The notes: generated from the sequence alone by a model not told the origin. A stretch of 64,000 nucleotides of DNA from Xestospongia bergquistia (GCA_963965975.1 OZ014411.1:27824249-27888248), one strand, 5' to 3'. Positions 33,421 to 45,974 are shown, counted from the stretch's first letter. A program made the numbers and translations.

Positions 33421-34140
33421 TAAGTAATAAATTATAACTCAGCTGAGCAGCTGGTAACTGTATACAATTATAAATTTAGAATGTACTAATTATTTTTTGG
33501 ATTTTTTTGGCAAAATAAGAGTAAATAACTTATTAAAGCATTTAATCACTAATTATATTGGGAATCTGGAAATTACTTGTTTATTGATCTAATAAAGTTT
33601 AGACAACATAGGCAGGTCTAATGCCCTGCCCAATTATTAGAAAAATCACAAGTTGTTCTTAAGAAAACCATATAAGGTGAATTGATATTAACAAATTAAT
33701 CCCGAGCTATCTTTTCAAGTCTTGAGCTTCATTTCAATAATTTCTGCACTATTAGTATCAAGACCTCAAAAGTTAATTATATAACTGTGTGAAAATGTGA
33801 TTGGGATTAATATTAAGTCACATAAAGACAACCACCCTTTGTTTGTAAATCCACATATCACAAAGAATTGTTCTATTTGTTAAAAACTATTAATGACACT
33901 ATTATTGTTATTATAGGTGTATGCCTACTAGCATAAATTAAAGTATCACTGAAATTTTAACACACAGGTAAGCATAGTTACGTCATCATTAATAAGTTTT
34001 GCTTATTTTTAATAATTATTTTGGTTTAAGATAGAGATGTGTTCATTTTCATTACTTTCTTTTTGACACTAAATAATAAAATTACATTTTAATAATATTA
34101 TAAATACATTATAGAGTATAGTTACGTGAATGTATTTAGC
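33421..34140. other. Spacer between EF-hand remnant and MFAP1 3' end
   Basis: A short fragment resembling one end of the element at 31101 lies near 33608-33645. Otherwise nothing is seen. Confidence 0.4.
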
Positions 34141-37100
34141 TTAATCTGTAGTTCTTTGCTTCTTTCTTGATGGTTTAATAAAACTCTCCTTCATTCCTCC
34201 TCCTTTAGATTGATACTTGAGGTTAATAGGTGTCGACTGTGACCAAGCATTATCAAACTAGAAAACAAACCAGTATAATCACTACTAATTGCATAAATAC
34301 TTAAATCAGAGTATGCACATTATGAAAGAATTATCTCTACTCAAGTATTTATGTAGCACAAAATTCTAAATGTAAGTACAAACTTATGGTGTCACAAATC
34401 ACCTTTAATACCAAACATCAACAGCTTCTTTTCATTTTTACAAGTAAAAAACTAGCAATCAAATAAAGTTATAATTATGTGCTATATCCTGCCACCTGCA
34501 TTATTCAAAATCTAGATGATTGGTCAACTAAAAATTCTCAATTATGACCTTTTACATCAACAAAGAGGAAGATTTAGACTAGGATATCTTTAAGTGTCCA
34601 ATATACATACTTCATATAATATATGACCATAAAGGAGACATGTCATGATATCTTGCAATACAAGGCCCAAAAAACTCAAACAAGCTTATATATATATTGT
34701 GAAATTCTAGTAAATGTAGCTTGGAAGTGATAACTTTTTTTCATTTAAGGTCAGTAATATAAGTTATCATGTACTTACTACTGTTGTATCTTGATCAACA
34801 AGGTGAGTGTATTTAGTACGACCAGCACGACCAAAATCTTTGACCTAAATGAACCACAATGTCATTAACAAATAGTAACATAGTTAATTGATGACAAACC
34901 TGCATAACTTGGGGAAGTACAGTTTTATCAAAATGATCTTCTAAAGTAGGCTCTGCAAAGTCTCTTTTAAATACTTCATCTTCTTCATCCTAATAAGAGA
35001 AAGAAAGAAATTATAACTTGTCATACTTAACAAAAGTAGTTTATTTATATAAGAAAGAATACCTGGCAATATCTTAGTACACTCTAATAAAAATTAAACT
35101 TTTATGTAAATATAAATATAAACCTAATAATCACTTTATAATACTTACCAAATAAAAGACACCTCTGTGGAAATATTTCTGTAAAAATTTGTATTTTCCT
35201 TTAGTTTGTTGGTTTGTGACAACACGTGGATTTGTCTTAAGCCAAGACTGTCTTTCATCTTCTGTCATATTACGAATACGTTCAAGTTCTTCTCTCTCTT
35301 TACGCCGACTACAGACAAGGGTTACCATAGTAACAATAGATAAACGATAACCTCTACATTAACATACTTTTCAATTTCTTCTCTATCTCTTTTGATTCTC
35401 TGTAATTCTCTCACTTTCCATGCCTCATATTCTTCCTCTTCATTTTCTTCATCAGTGTTCACTACTTCCTCCAATGTATCAACTAATAAAATATTAATGA
35501 CAAAAAATATCAAAGGAAAATCAATTTGAAACACTAAATTTGAAAGTACTATGATTATGATGGAATTAGTATTTTTAGCTATCATTTTATAGCATTTTGA
35601 TGTAGTACATATATTCTGATGATGACCAAGAAACTAAGTTCTTAATTATAGCTTTGTATAGCTCTGTATGGTAATATAACAATTACATACTTAATTAAAG
35701 GGACTACCTCCTTGTTCTTGTTGTAGTTCGTGAGCAATAGCTTCTGCTATCATGCGGTTACTCTCTTTCTTTCTTTTTTCTGCTGCTATCTTTTTCTCCT
35801 TCTCTTGTTTACGTGCTTCATCCTCTTGTGCAGCAACATCTTTAACTGTCACTCTATCAGATCTAGAGTACATAAAAGCAGTCAAACCAACTGTCTCATT
35901 TGTTATATGTACAAAATAAAAGTCTTAAAACATACATCCACTATTGAGACTATGTATTTAGCAGAGTATGTAAACTGAAAATGATTAGTACACACACACT
36001 ATATATATATCTATATCTATATATATATATATAAGGTAATTAATACAACAAATCCACTTTATGTCAATACTTATAATGGTAATAATGTCAATGATTAGCT
36101 CTGTTGGATTCAAGTTACAAGGGAAATGTTTAGTTTACAGGGACCACAACTCTGTGATCATTGATATAACAAATTTGGTTTGTGGAGAAATGTACTAAAA
36201 TAATAATAGTATAAACAACTTACTAAAGACAAATAAATAATTATTCATTTCAAAATTAAAGGAATGGTCAATTTCAACAGAGTAATATGTTAATATGTAA
36301 TAATAATATAATAGTAATAATATTATATATGTTAATGTAGAATTATGTACTAGCAAAATCAATTTTAAGAGTACTAATATTATAATGTCAATGATGATGT
36401 AGATAAAGATCACTTACTTTCTGATGAATACAGGTTTTAAACGTGGACCAAGTTCATCTTCAGAGTCACTATATTCTTCATATTCTGATGACTAAAGAGA
36501 TATCATTACATACACACACACACACACACAGAAAAAAATTGTGGGTGTGGCTTACTTCTTCTTCACTTTCTCTCTTCTTAATAACTGTTTCTTCTTCTTC
36601 ATCCATCACATCCAGTATTTCCTTATATGGAAAATAGTTAATAAAAGTAATTGTAAGTTTGTCATACTATTAACGAGATTGTTTTAAATAAGTACTCGGT
36701 TTAAAAAAAATTTTAAGTCACATTTTATTATGCAAACCTTCTTGTCAAAGAATATTAAATTCATGTACATGTCCATTCTTTAATGTAAGAACTATATATG
36801 TACATGTATTTATATATATATATAGATATAACTAAAATGTTGTGTCGTAGTATATATAATACACGTAATTATGATACTAGTTAGTAAATATATTCTACCT
36901 CTTGTTGTCGTTGTAATGCTTTTTCTTTCATTAGTTCTCTCCTCTTGTCAATAGCCTATTGATAACAAAGTACATTCATCTAACTAGCAGGTTAAAAAAT
37001 TTTTTAGCTCAAGAGATAATTCTTATATACAAATTTTAAACTACTTGCTGGTAAGTTCTCAAAGAAATTAAACGACATGGTCATATTGATTATTAAAAGC

Positions 37101-39557
37101 AGTTTCCTATGAAGCATTGACTGTTTATATTCTATTTGCTTTTCATAGCAACAATATAAAATGTCACTTGCTAAAAATACACAAGTTCCTCTACTGACTC
37201 CTGTATCATTTCAAAACTTTACTCCTTGTAATCCTAAGTGAATTATGTAAGAATAATTATTATTCAAATAACTAACATTGTATACATGAATTAACAATGC
37301 CATATATTAAGAGTATCCAACTTTGTGTATATCAACATAATATAATAAAATTATAATTTACTTGATCATCTTCTTCTTCACTATCTTCACTGTAATATAA
37401 ACAAAATGAATATAATAAACAATATTATTATTAATATATAACAAAGAGACACAACAGTAAGGAGAATATAGAGAGCCAGTACAATCTATTATTTTAGAGG
37501 TTAGCATATTCAGTAAGTCACTAAGTTTTGCTGATTCTTAACTTATTAACCATCTCATTCAACAAGCACAGATTTGTAAACTTCAAATAATCTATTATGT
37601 AGTGTATTATATAAAATAACATGATACTAATCACAAAATAATATAACAATAGTACATTAATTATGGTATACCTCTCATCATCAGAGTCTATTAAAATATA
37701 ACGACGTTCCTCTACTGGCTCCTCTTTCTTATTCCTTTCAATCACCTCCACATCTTTCTCTGTCTCCATCTCTTCCTCCTCCATCTCTTGCTCCTCCTCC
37801 TCCCGTTCATCCTCACTATCATCTTGGAACATTGCTTGAGGTTCCTCATTATATCGCTGATGTCTATATCAATTATAAAGTAACTTATAGCATTAATACT
37901 ATATTTAGTTTGTTAACATGTTAAAGATTAACTAATAGATTATGTGCAGAAGACACAGCCTTAGAGTATTATCTATTAAACAAGTTGGCATTCACGAGAG
38001 GCTCCATTGTACAACTTGCTATTATTCAACCATTCTCTTATATCATACCAACTATCTTAGTTTTACTGATATCTATGTACTTATCATTCTTCATAAAGTC
38101 TCCTTTATAAATGTACATGAATGTCCATGTTTTATGACTTACTCATTCTCTCTAGTGGGAGCTCTTTCTCTCAATCTCAGTAATCTCCTATCTCTAGTTA
38201 AGTCCTGTTCATTATACATTGAAGTTTCACGTACTGGTTGCTGCTGTGGTACATTATCCTCCTCTTCACTGCTACTAGACTCATCACTACTTGACTCTTG
38301 AGCATATGCTGGTCTCTTGCCCGATATATAACGGGTCACTTTGACCTTTTCCATACGAAGTTCACCTAATATATATAATAATTACTTGTTCAGTGTACTG
38401 TGAGTGGGTGTGGTTTATACTTCACACAGTATCAATATAGTATAAATGTCTCTTTGCTTAGAGAGGAAGGATCCAATGACATACATATATCAAATTTGTT
38501 CTTCTGGAATGCAATTAGTAGTTAATACAAAGTAGGTGTTATAATACTTTAGCAAATGGTTATTATTGCTATAATGTACCAGGATTTATTGGTGACCGAT
38601 AAAATTTGGTAAATTTCAAAAAATTGCCAAATTAAACACAGCCAAAATTTATCACATCATTGCCACACCCACAATTTTAATCTGTAGACGTGAAAGATTG
38701 TGGCTACATGTCCTTTGTTACTTGACTCTGCTACACAAGGTAAGTTTTCTCCAACAATAGCATTCCATACACTTTCGTACACATGGTAGCCTCTAACAAA
38801 CTTGAACTCCATGTTATTTCATTAAAGTGGGTGTGGTAACAAGACATGTGCTAAATTCGTCAAATTTAATCTTGCTAAATACAAAATTTTACAATTTTGC
38901 CAAATTTTATCGTTGCCAATAAATCCTGGGATAAAGTATGTTGAAAAACTATAAGTATAAGATGTCTTAAGTATAACTTGTACAATAGACTTCCAAAGTC
39001 TTATTCAAGCATAATTCCTTTGGTGTTTCTTAGTATGCTAACCATCAGCCATTTTTAGGCATATCTGTGATATTTAAAGTATACATTTCTTGTGCTATAT
39101 GAATAGTCATAACTATTTATATAGTAGCACTTGTACTAATTAACTATTATAACAAATGGTATGGTAGAATTGTTTGTATATATATATATATATATAATAT
39201 CATCAGATGCTTTGTTTTAAAGTAAGGAGCAGTAAAGTCTGACTATATATTGGTAATATATATATTATGTTAACAATTAAGTATTATTTAGAATATCAGA
39301 AACAGTATACAATTTGTCTAATACATCATGGTATATAACTGATAGTCAATTTGAAATCTGACATCCTCTACATATCATGTTCACTTGTTGACTCTTCAGT
39401 CTGGGAACATGAATGACACTTACTTTGGTCACATATAAATCATTTGTCATGTCTATCATGTAGTCAATTTCTTATAAATGGCCTTACCTTTCTCATTTCT
39501 GACCGGTACAGCTCCAGCTGTAGACAGGACTTGACTAGCTACTCTAGTATCAGCCAT
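34141..39557 (-). CDS. MFAP1: MFAP1, spliceosomal B-complex protein (13 exons)
   Basis: Thirteen exons joined by canonical splice sites give about 470 residues, near the 439 of human MFAP1: 39557-39488, 38365-38143, 37863-37672, 37389-37362, 36955-36899, 36621-36556, 36491-36418, 35862-35708, 35482-35368, 35308-35149, 34989-34900, 34844-34779, 34257-34141. The start is MADTRVASQVLSTAGAVPVR. The middle is acidic and coiled-coil-like. The C-terminal third is diagnostic: KGKYKFLQKYFHRG, EPTLEDHFDKTVLPQVMQ, GRTKYTHLVDQDTT and a basic end. Despite its name, the family is a nuclear pre-mRNA splicing factor. Exon 4 is only 28 bp. The gene is head-to-head with the integrin beta gene at 40615, about 1.06 kb apart. 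Introns hold simple repeats and a 351-bp inverted-repeat element. A broken duplicate lies at 46529-49162. Confidence 0.93.
38579..38929. mobile_element. 351-bp inverted-repeat element (MITE) in MFAP1 intron 1
   Basis: The ends are inverted repeats of about 40-45 nt: the left end starts ccaggatttattgg and the right end finishes ccaataaatcctgg. Flanking octamers ataatgta and ataaagta nearly match and may be the target duplication. The homologous intron of the unit 2 copy (near 48630) lacks the element, so it inserted after the duplication or was lost there. No coding capacity. Confidence 0.8.
39177..39196. repeat. (TA)n microsatellite in MFAP1 intron 1
   Basis: TA dinucleotide run, reduced to a few units in the homologous place of unit 2 (near 48890). 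Confidence 0.85.
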
Positions 39558-39631
39558 TCTCTATTTAAAGAAGAATGTGCTCTGAAATAAGGTGTGGTTA
39601 CAAAGAGTGGGTGTGGCCACGTACTTTGAAC

Positions 39632-39699
39632 CTTCAGTCATAGATAGTATAGAGTACGTAACTAGGTTACGTAAGTCTATACTATCTATGCTTCAGTCA
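39632..39699. mobile_element. 50-bp palindrome with 9-bp direct repeats
   Basis: The 9-mer cttcagtca occurs at 39632-39640 and 39691-39699. Between them is a near-perfect palindrome whose arms are tagatagtatag and ctatactatcta around gtacgtaac/gttacgta. Unit 2 (near 49234) has a simple uninterrupted site, which makes this a tiny insertion with target duplication. It sits 75 bp upstream of the MFAP1 start codon. Confidence 0.75.
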
Positions 39700-40016
39700 A
39701 GCGGACAATTATTTACAAACCAATTAACTATAATCTATTAATATAACTTAATAAAGATGAATGGCATACAATATCAATGATTGACTCTGATCATATTTTA
39801 ATATAATATATATACATATGTATTCAAATTCTATTATTTTTTCTTAACCCTCTTTGTTTTATCTACAATTTTGTGCATTTATCAAATTGATTTGAATAAT
39901 TTTTATTTTCAAGTAAAATATCTTGTTAATATTGAACACTCAATGTTCAATCAACAAAATAGTGACTATAGGTATGGAAGGAAGTCATACTTTGTTGTGT
40001 ATATATGATAAGGTTT

Positions 40017-40034
40017 GGGGGGGGGGGGGGGGGG
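40017..40034 (+). repeat. 18-nt G homopolymer
   Basis: Uninterrupted G run in the spacer between MFAP1 and integrin beta. The homologous place in unit 2 (near 49684) has only GGGG. Confidence 0.9.
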
Positions 40035-40279
40035 AGATGCACAGGAAGAAATATACACTTCCTCTGGCCAAAAGGCACTGCCAGTTAACAAATATATTAC
40101 TATCAGGTTATGGTTGATTTCTCAGATAAATAGAAGGCTGGCGTCTTCAAACCTCTTGACATTATAACTATCTTTTTCCAATACCCTCAAGGCATGTCCA
40201 AAATGTTGCACTAAAAGCAATGACTTACAAATACAATTATTAATTATGAATTAAAGTAAACTTATGTCATTCTGTCCCC

Positions 40280-40495
40280 TGATTTGCAAAAAAGGAAGCA
40301 CTTCTGTCAAAACATTTGTGACCTAATTTGTGAAAAAAAGCACTGTTAAAAGATATCAAACAACAGTTTTGTATGCATAGAGAATAGTTGTGTATATATA
40401 GCAACTAAATCTGTTTTTGAGATGTTTTAGCAGTTGTCCTTTTTCACAAATCAGGTCATGAATACTTTACAGAAGTGGTCCTTTATTGCAGATCA
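40280..40495. mobile_element. Inverted-repeat element upstream of integrin beta copy 1
   Basis: About 216 bp with arms of about 58 nt: the left arm contains gaagcacttctgtcaaaaca and the right arm contains tactttacagaagtggtcct, ending gcagatca. A diverged copy sits in the same place of unit 2 (49934-50177), so the insertion predates the segmental duplication. It ends 120 bp before the start codon and could form a large hairpin next to the promoter. Confidence 0.8.
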
Positions 40496-40512
40496 CTTAA
40501 CTAGTAATTACT

Positions 40513-40614
40513 ACTTTGTAAAGTGCAGTTAATGTTTCCATCTTCAATATAGCTGTAGTGTACTAAAATCAAGTTGTCTTTCTTAAAAAATACCTTGATT
40601 TCACTCTGTCCACA
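40513..40614 (+). promoter_or_regulatory. Conserved proximal promoter of integrin beta copy 1
   Basis: Aligns with 50993-51096 before integrin copy 2 (landmarks ttgtaaagtgcagttaa and tcaagttgtctttcttaa). Conservation in both copies supports a promoter or 5' UTR role. No clear TATA box. Confidence 0.5.
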
Positions 40615-43053
40615 ATGGCTCAACACATGTTAGTATATTTTTTGGTACTAGCTTCATTGGTCACCTTTGGAGCACCTCAGGTTATTGACTGTACTACTCT
40701 CATCTCTTGTTCACAATGTATTTCAACTGATTCTTGTGTCTGGTGTTCTACTCCTGGTAGTGCTCAGTGTCTATCTCAAGATAATGCTAACACTTGTAGA
40801 AAAGATGATTTACTTCAACCAGTAACTATTATCATTAACAAACAGGAGATTCCTCTCACTGAGAACAATCAAGTAACCCTAAAGTCTATCAATCTTAAGC
40901 TCAGAGTTAGTGAGCCTGTGAGTTTCTCAGTATCCTTAAAGGCTGCAGAGAACTTTCCTCTTGATCTTTATATGTTAATGGATTTGTCTGGTAGTTTCAC
41001 ACAAGATCTTGAAACAGTCAAAGTATTAGCTCCACAACTTCCTCTGGCTCTGAGAAATGTATCATCTGATTTCCTTATTGGCTTTGGAACATTTGTTGAT
41101 AAGCCTTCACTACCATATACTTCATCAGTACAACTTAATAAAGGTTTTAATGTTTCAGGACAACCATCTAGTTGTAAAAAAATACTCTGTACAAAGCCAT
41201 TTAATTATGAACATGTTATCAGTCTTACAAACTCATCTCATCTTTTCAATTCATCTGTTCAAGACACTATTATATCAACTAATGTTGATGATCCTGAAGA
41301 TCCATTAGGTGCTATGTTATAAGCTGTGGTATGTATAGACTTGATTGGATGGAGACAAACTTCTATCAAGATCATTCTAGTTATGACAGATGATTCCCTC
41401 CACACAGCAGGTGATGGACATCTTGCTGGGATAGTAAAACCTAATGATGGTCAATGTCACACACAATATGATCCACTTTTAAAGAAAACATTGTATACAG
41501 AAAGTCTGACCCAAGATTATCCCAGTATAGAACAAGTCAGACAAGCTTTAGAAGATGCCAACATTGTTCCTGTATTTGCAGTTCCTTTACCTTCCTCTAA
41601 TTCATCAGAAAATGTTCTAAGTCTTTATAACAACACAATCAGTATGTTACTTGATAGTTCAACAGTACTTTTGTCATCAAATTCAGATAATCTTCAAGAA
41701 GTCCTAAATGAAGCACATGCCAATGCAATTGCTGATGCTCATCTTAGTTTTAATCTTCCTAATTATCTCACAGCTAATGTTACTGTTAACTGTCCTCCAG
41801 GATCTACTTACTTACCAGATTCCTATGAATGTATTGGCATTGGTAATGGAACAGTTAACTTTACAATTACATTGACACTTCAGAAATGTACAGAGAGTCT
41901 AAGGAATGGAAAGAATGTACGTATACCATTTAATCTTCGACCATTTGGACAATTTATGGCTAATATTACTGGATTTTGTGACTGTGCTTGTGAGAAGGAA
42001 CAAGAATACAACAGCACTAAATGTAGTAACAATGGCAACATTACTTGTGGTCGATGTTCTTGTTTCAATGGATGGAAAGGAAATGACTGTTCTTGCTCTA
42101 CTGCTGATTGTCCTTTGGGTCCAAATGGTATCACATGTAGTGGGAGGGGACAATGTGATTGTGGTCAATGTGTATGTACTCAACGAACTGAACCTATACA
42201 AGGAGTCCTCAATCCTCGTGTTGTAGGAGATGCTTGTGAATGTAGTAACTATGAATGTGATACTGGTTCTAATGGATTGGTATGCAGTGGACGAGGAAAT
42301 TGTACATGTTCTAATGGTGAATATACATGCCTATGTCATAATTCTACACTTACAGGACTGCCACACACTGGAGAACGATGTCAATGTTCTTATGATCATT
42401 GTATTGATCCTAATGGAGGTATTGTAGCAACATGTAGTGGACAAGGTACTTGTGACCCATGTCAACCTCAGGGAAGAGCTTGCACATGTAATGAAGGATT
42501 TAGTGGTATGAATTGTGAGCAATCTACAGGAAGTATAGTTGCTGTCTGCAATAACGATAATGTAGTTAGAGAATGTGTCAAATGTTATGCAAATGCAGCT
42601 AAAGATGGTGGCAGTCCTACATGTTCTGGATTTACTTGTACAAACTATTTCATATTATCATCTTCTCCTTCTAATACAGATAGTTATGATATTAATGGAA
42701 CTATTGAAGGTAGTACTGAGGAATGTTCATTTACTGATAGCACAATGTTTTGCGAGTATGTGTATTTTGTTGGTCTATCAACTCAACAAAGGGAACGTAT
42801 CTATGAGGTTCTTGCACCACGTGATTGTCTCCTTATACCTATTTGGGCTATTGCACTGTTAGTGTTGGTGGGATTGGTGGTTATAGGGATAATTGTCTTG
42901 ATGATTATCAAGCTAATAATCATGTATCTTGATTATCGAGAATACATGTCATTTCAAAAGGAAGTCAATGAAGCTGATTTCTCTAAAAACACTAATCCTA
43001 TTTACCACGCCCCCACTGTTAGTTATGATAATGTGGCCTATGGTAGAGAATGA
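40615..43053 (+). pseudogene. Integrin beta copy 1, one in-frame stop
   Basis: Intronless and collinear with the intact copy at 51097. The only disruption I see is TAA at 41320-41322 (codon 236), where copy 2 has CAA. The frame resumes immediately and stays open to 43053. The stop falls in the betaI domain, just after the NVDDPE metal-site motif, so the product would lack most of betaI, the EGF repeats, membrane anchor and tail. All other features are kept: signal peptide, PSI cysteines, DLSGSF, GWRQTS, VKPNDGQCH, Cys-rich EGF modules, a membrane span and NPIY. An AATAAA lies at 43205. A recent nonsense allele, an assembly error or readthrough are alternatives. The rest of the frame shows little decay. 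Confidence 0.85.
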
Positions 43054-43637
43054 GTTAGCCATTGCCATGGTTACAATTTGTTGTACCAAAAATTTGGTAA
43101 TATGATAATACTTAATATTCATGTAGTAGGGGTTTTCATAGATATATTTTTGTACAAGTACTTTTTAGTTTGTGATTGTCTCAGTAGTGATAAATATTTT
43201 TATGAATAAAATTTGACCTTAATAATCCTCATGTATTTGAAATTTATTTTGATAATCTTATGACTATAAGTGGTCTTCATATCCAGTACATGGAAGGCAG
43301 TTAGAAATATCAATGTGGTTTATGTGACTCTATAATGTACTACTTATACTTTTGACACATGATCCTTGTAATTCACAAGAGTAATTACTTATTTATTATT
43401 ATACTATTAACAGCAATCATGGTTACATCCCTAATAATAATCTTGTTCAATATCTGATTACAAGTATACAGGGTTCCTTTCAGTAGTAAATATTAATTAA
43501 ATGTCATAAAGCTTTATTTAACATAATCCTGGATACTAAGTAGGAAGCCTATCAGGTGAGTTAAGTTAGGTCTTTGGCAAAGGTGATCTCGCTCGCTAAC
43601 AGCAATATATAAAAATCAAGATGAGCTGGTGTATAAT
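43054..43637. other. 3' flank of integrin copy 1
   Basis: Matches the 3' flank of copy 2 (53536-54080), including an AATAAA at 43205-43210 (53691-53696 in copy 2). No gene. Confidence 0.7.
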
Positions 43638-44535
43638 CATAGGCGTATTTAGACCCGGGCCAGCACGGGGGTAAACTTGGCCAGAACAAAATTAATTACA
43701 TTTTTTCAAAAATAAATTTATTGCTTTTATTTACACAAAAAAGATTAACCACTAACACATGCCATGTGTGACTTCACAGTTAGCAATTAGCACCTGTTTT
43801 ATGAACTGTGATCTGCTGAGTGCCAATATGAAAAGACTGTTATAGACTTGGCCCTCTGGTAATAGTAGCAGTAGTGGTGTAGGCTGGTCCATCAAAAAAA
43901 TCATACAATGTTCCAGAGAGTGAGGAAGATGACAGTGGAAATGACAGCAATGAAGAAATTGACAGAGAAATTAGAGGATTAAATGATCAAAATGGTTAGC
44001 TGTAAATTTAATAACAAAGTCGTTTGAAATTATTCTTTCTACTTTTCTTGTACTCTGCAGACACAGATGGTGATGGTGTTGATCTACAGATTCATAGGGT
44101 TTAGGTAATGATATACCCACAATACCAGAAGTTAACATACATCTACATGTTGGTGACATAGCATCAAGCTCAAGCCGAGAGTAGATGGTCCTGCAGACAT
44201 AGCTGAAGATAAATCCGAAAAGACTACTCAACCAGTCGGCATTGATTTTCCACTTTCTGTTTTAGTCGATTGTTTAAACCTAGATGGTACCAAGCAACAG
44301 TTTCCATGGCTTGAATATTCAAAAAGTTTTGATGCTGCTTTTTGTTTCCCATGTAGGTTTTCTAGTATAGCAATCCAGATGATGCATTTATTCAGAACGG
44401 GTTCAGGGACAGGAAACATACCTTGTTTTTGGTTGAGTAAAAGTTTAAAGTTGATAATAACTATTAATAACTACTAATTAATAATGATGAATAATTAATG
44501 AGCCCTAGTACTTTTAGAGACCTAGTACGCCTATG
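43638..44535 (+). mobile_element. Decayed hAT transposon, 898 bp, with target duplication
   Basis: A perfect 8-bp direct repeat TGTATAAT flanks it (43630-43637 and 44536-44543). The ends are inverted repeats CATAGGCGTA. Inside, on the + strand, are frames broken by frameshifts that read FKPRWYQ, FPWLEYSKSFDAAFCFPC and NPDDAFIQNGFRDRKHTLF. These match the TTF-type zinc finger that precedes the transposase in ZMYM/hAT-related proteins. The catalytic and dimerisation regions are absent. Unit 2 (near 54080) has the empty site. Non-autonomous remnant. Confidence 0.85.
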
Positions 44536-44543
44536 TGTATAAT

Positions 44544-45974
44544 TATGATAATATTAATAAATATTACATTCAGACACACCTCCATTGTGCATAGTTCATC
44601 ATGTTTTCCATACTTATAGTTTGTTAGCAGTATCTACATACAACATTAAGTCAATTATCTTCACAACTGTTCCTAATACTAATAGTGGTCCAGCTAGCTT
44701 ATATTTTTGCTGAGAAATAACATTCAATGAATCTCTTAACTATCAGATGATGAATAAGTATATACAAGTACAAACAAAATGGTGAGTCAAGACATCAATA
44801 GATACTATGTTACATGCAACCAAATATATCACTGCTGATGAGCTAACATCTTTAGCTGACCTAATGACATGGATAGAGCACTGGTATTAGAGATGTCATA
44901 CCAGTCTTTATTTTCTATATGAGACTAACATTACTCTATATAAATAATAGTCATATAATTTATTTTCTTTGTAGATATTCTCCAAAAATATTATTAAATC
45001 TATAATTATACATGGTCCAAAACAATTATGACTGCCTAGCATATCGTGAAGCATGTCAAATTTTAATCGAATACTGTTAGTAATGGAACAATTACATAAT
45101 ATCAGGGAAATATTATTGCCTCATCTAGTCTACTAATTTTCCAATAAAATATTTTTTACTAAAATTGGATTAGTTATATAATTATTAAGAAACATTAAAT
45201 ATTACGATATATATAAATATATTAATTATGCAGGATATCATTACTTACTATATATTATAGTAGATTATATAGCTACATCTATACAAGAAATTACTTATGA
45301 GTATAATATCATTATATGCATTATATTCAAAATTATACAAATACTTCAAGAGTAAACATCAATAATTTTGATAGAATAGTTGCTCATAGTCAAGCTCTTT
45401 AACAAAGAAAAATCCATAAAGATACATTAAGGCAACAAATCATGTCAGTAGAGGAACAACACCCTTAGTCATGAATATAGTCACTCCTCTCTTGGTCACA
45501 ATCTTACACATACTTACTCTATACATTTATATTTGCTGATATTGATCCATACTAAAAAAATCTGAAGATGACCAAGATACATACGCACATATTAACTGAT
45601 ATAAGCTGTAAATAGGACACAGTCAATCTTGCTGTTTCTCTTAGTTTGTCTTCAAATATGTGATGGCAAACTATGTTATACAGTCCATTATATTTTAGAA
45701 GAAAAGTAACAAAAAATAAAAGTCCTAACTAAAAAATTTTTCTTGTGGAAATTATAATAATGATCTTGTAACTTTCATTTTAAGTCAATATATAGAAAAC
45801 CAGAATTAGAATATTATACTTTAATGAGATATTAATATCCCAGACCATAAACATAAAACATTAGAGCCTAAATATATCAATTTCCTATTAAAGCACAATA
45901 GTCTGACATGCTCTATGTGGATTTTATAATAACTAGTTCTTCTCCTCTTCAACCCTGGTTTATATTTTAACGTA
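44544..45974. other. Junction region between the two duplicated units
   Basis: 44544-44750 continues the integrin 3' flank shared with 54100-54285. The homology then stops. About 45365-45600 matches 59930-60140. No gene seen. Confidence 0.6.
45365..45600 (-). repeat. Copy of the segment at 59930-60140
   Basis: Same orientation as the segment near 60 kb (landmarks caagctctttaacaaagaaa and cactcctctcttggtcacaa). Read on the minus strand, the frame open in the 60-kb copy is broken here by a one-base shift after YIHD. Confidence 0.75.

Noticed and set aside
37942..38301. 119-codon + strand frame, also at 48048-48434
   Set aside because: Antisense to MFAP1 exon 2 and intron 2; Ser/Leu-rich content is the mirror of the acidic Ser-rich exon.
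41899..42201. Minus-strand frames opposite the integrin EGF repeats (also 52381-52665)
   Set aside because: Mirror frames of the Cys/Asn-rich repeats, present in both copies only because the integrin sequence is conserved.
41326..43053. A separate gene starting after the stop in integrin copy 1
   Set aside because: It is the direct continuation of the integrin frame, collinear with the intact twin; it has no own signal peptide or promoter.
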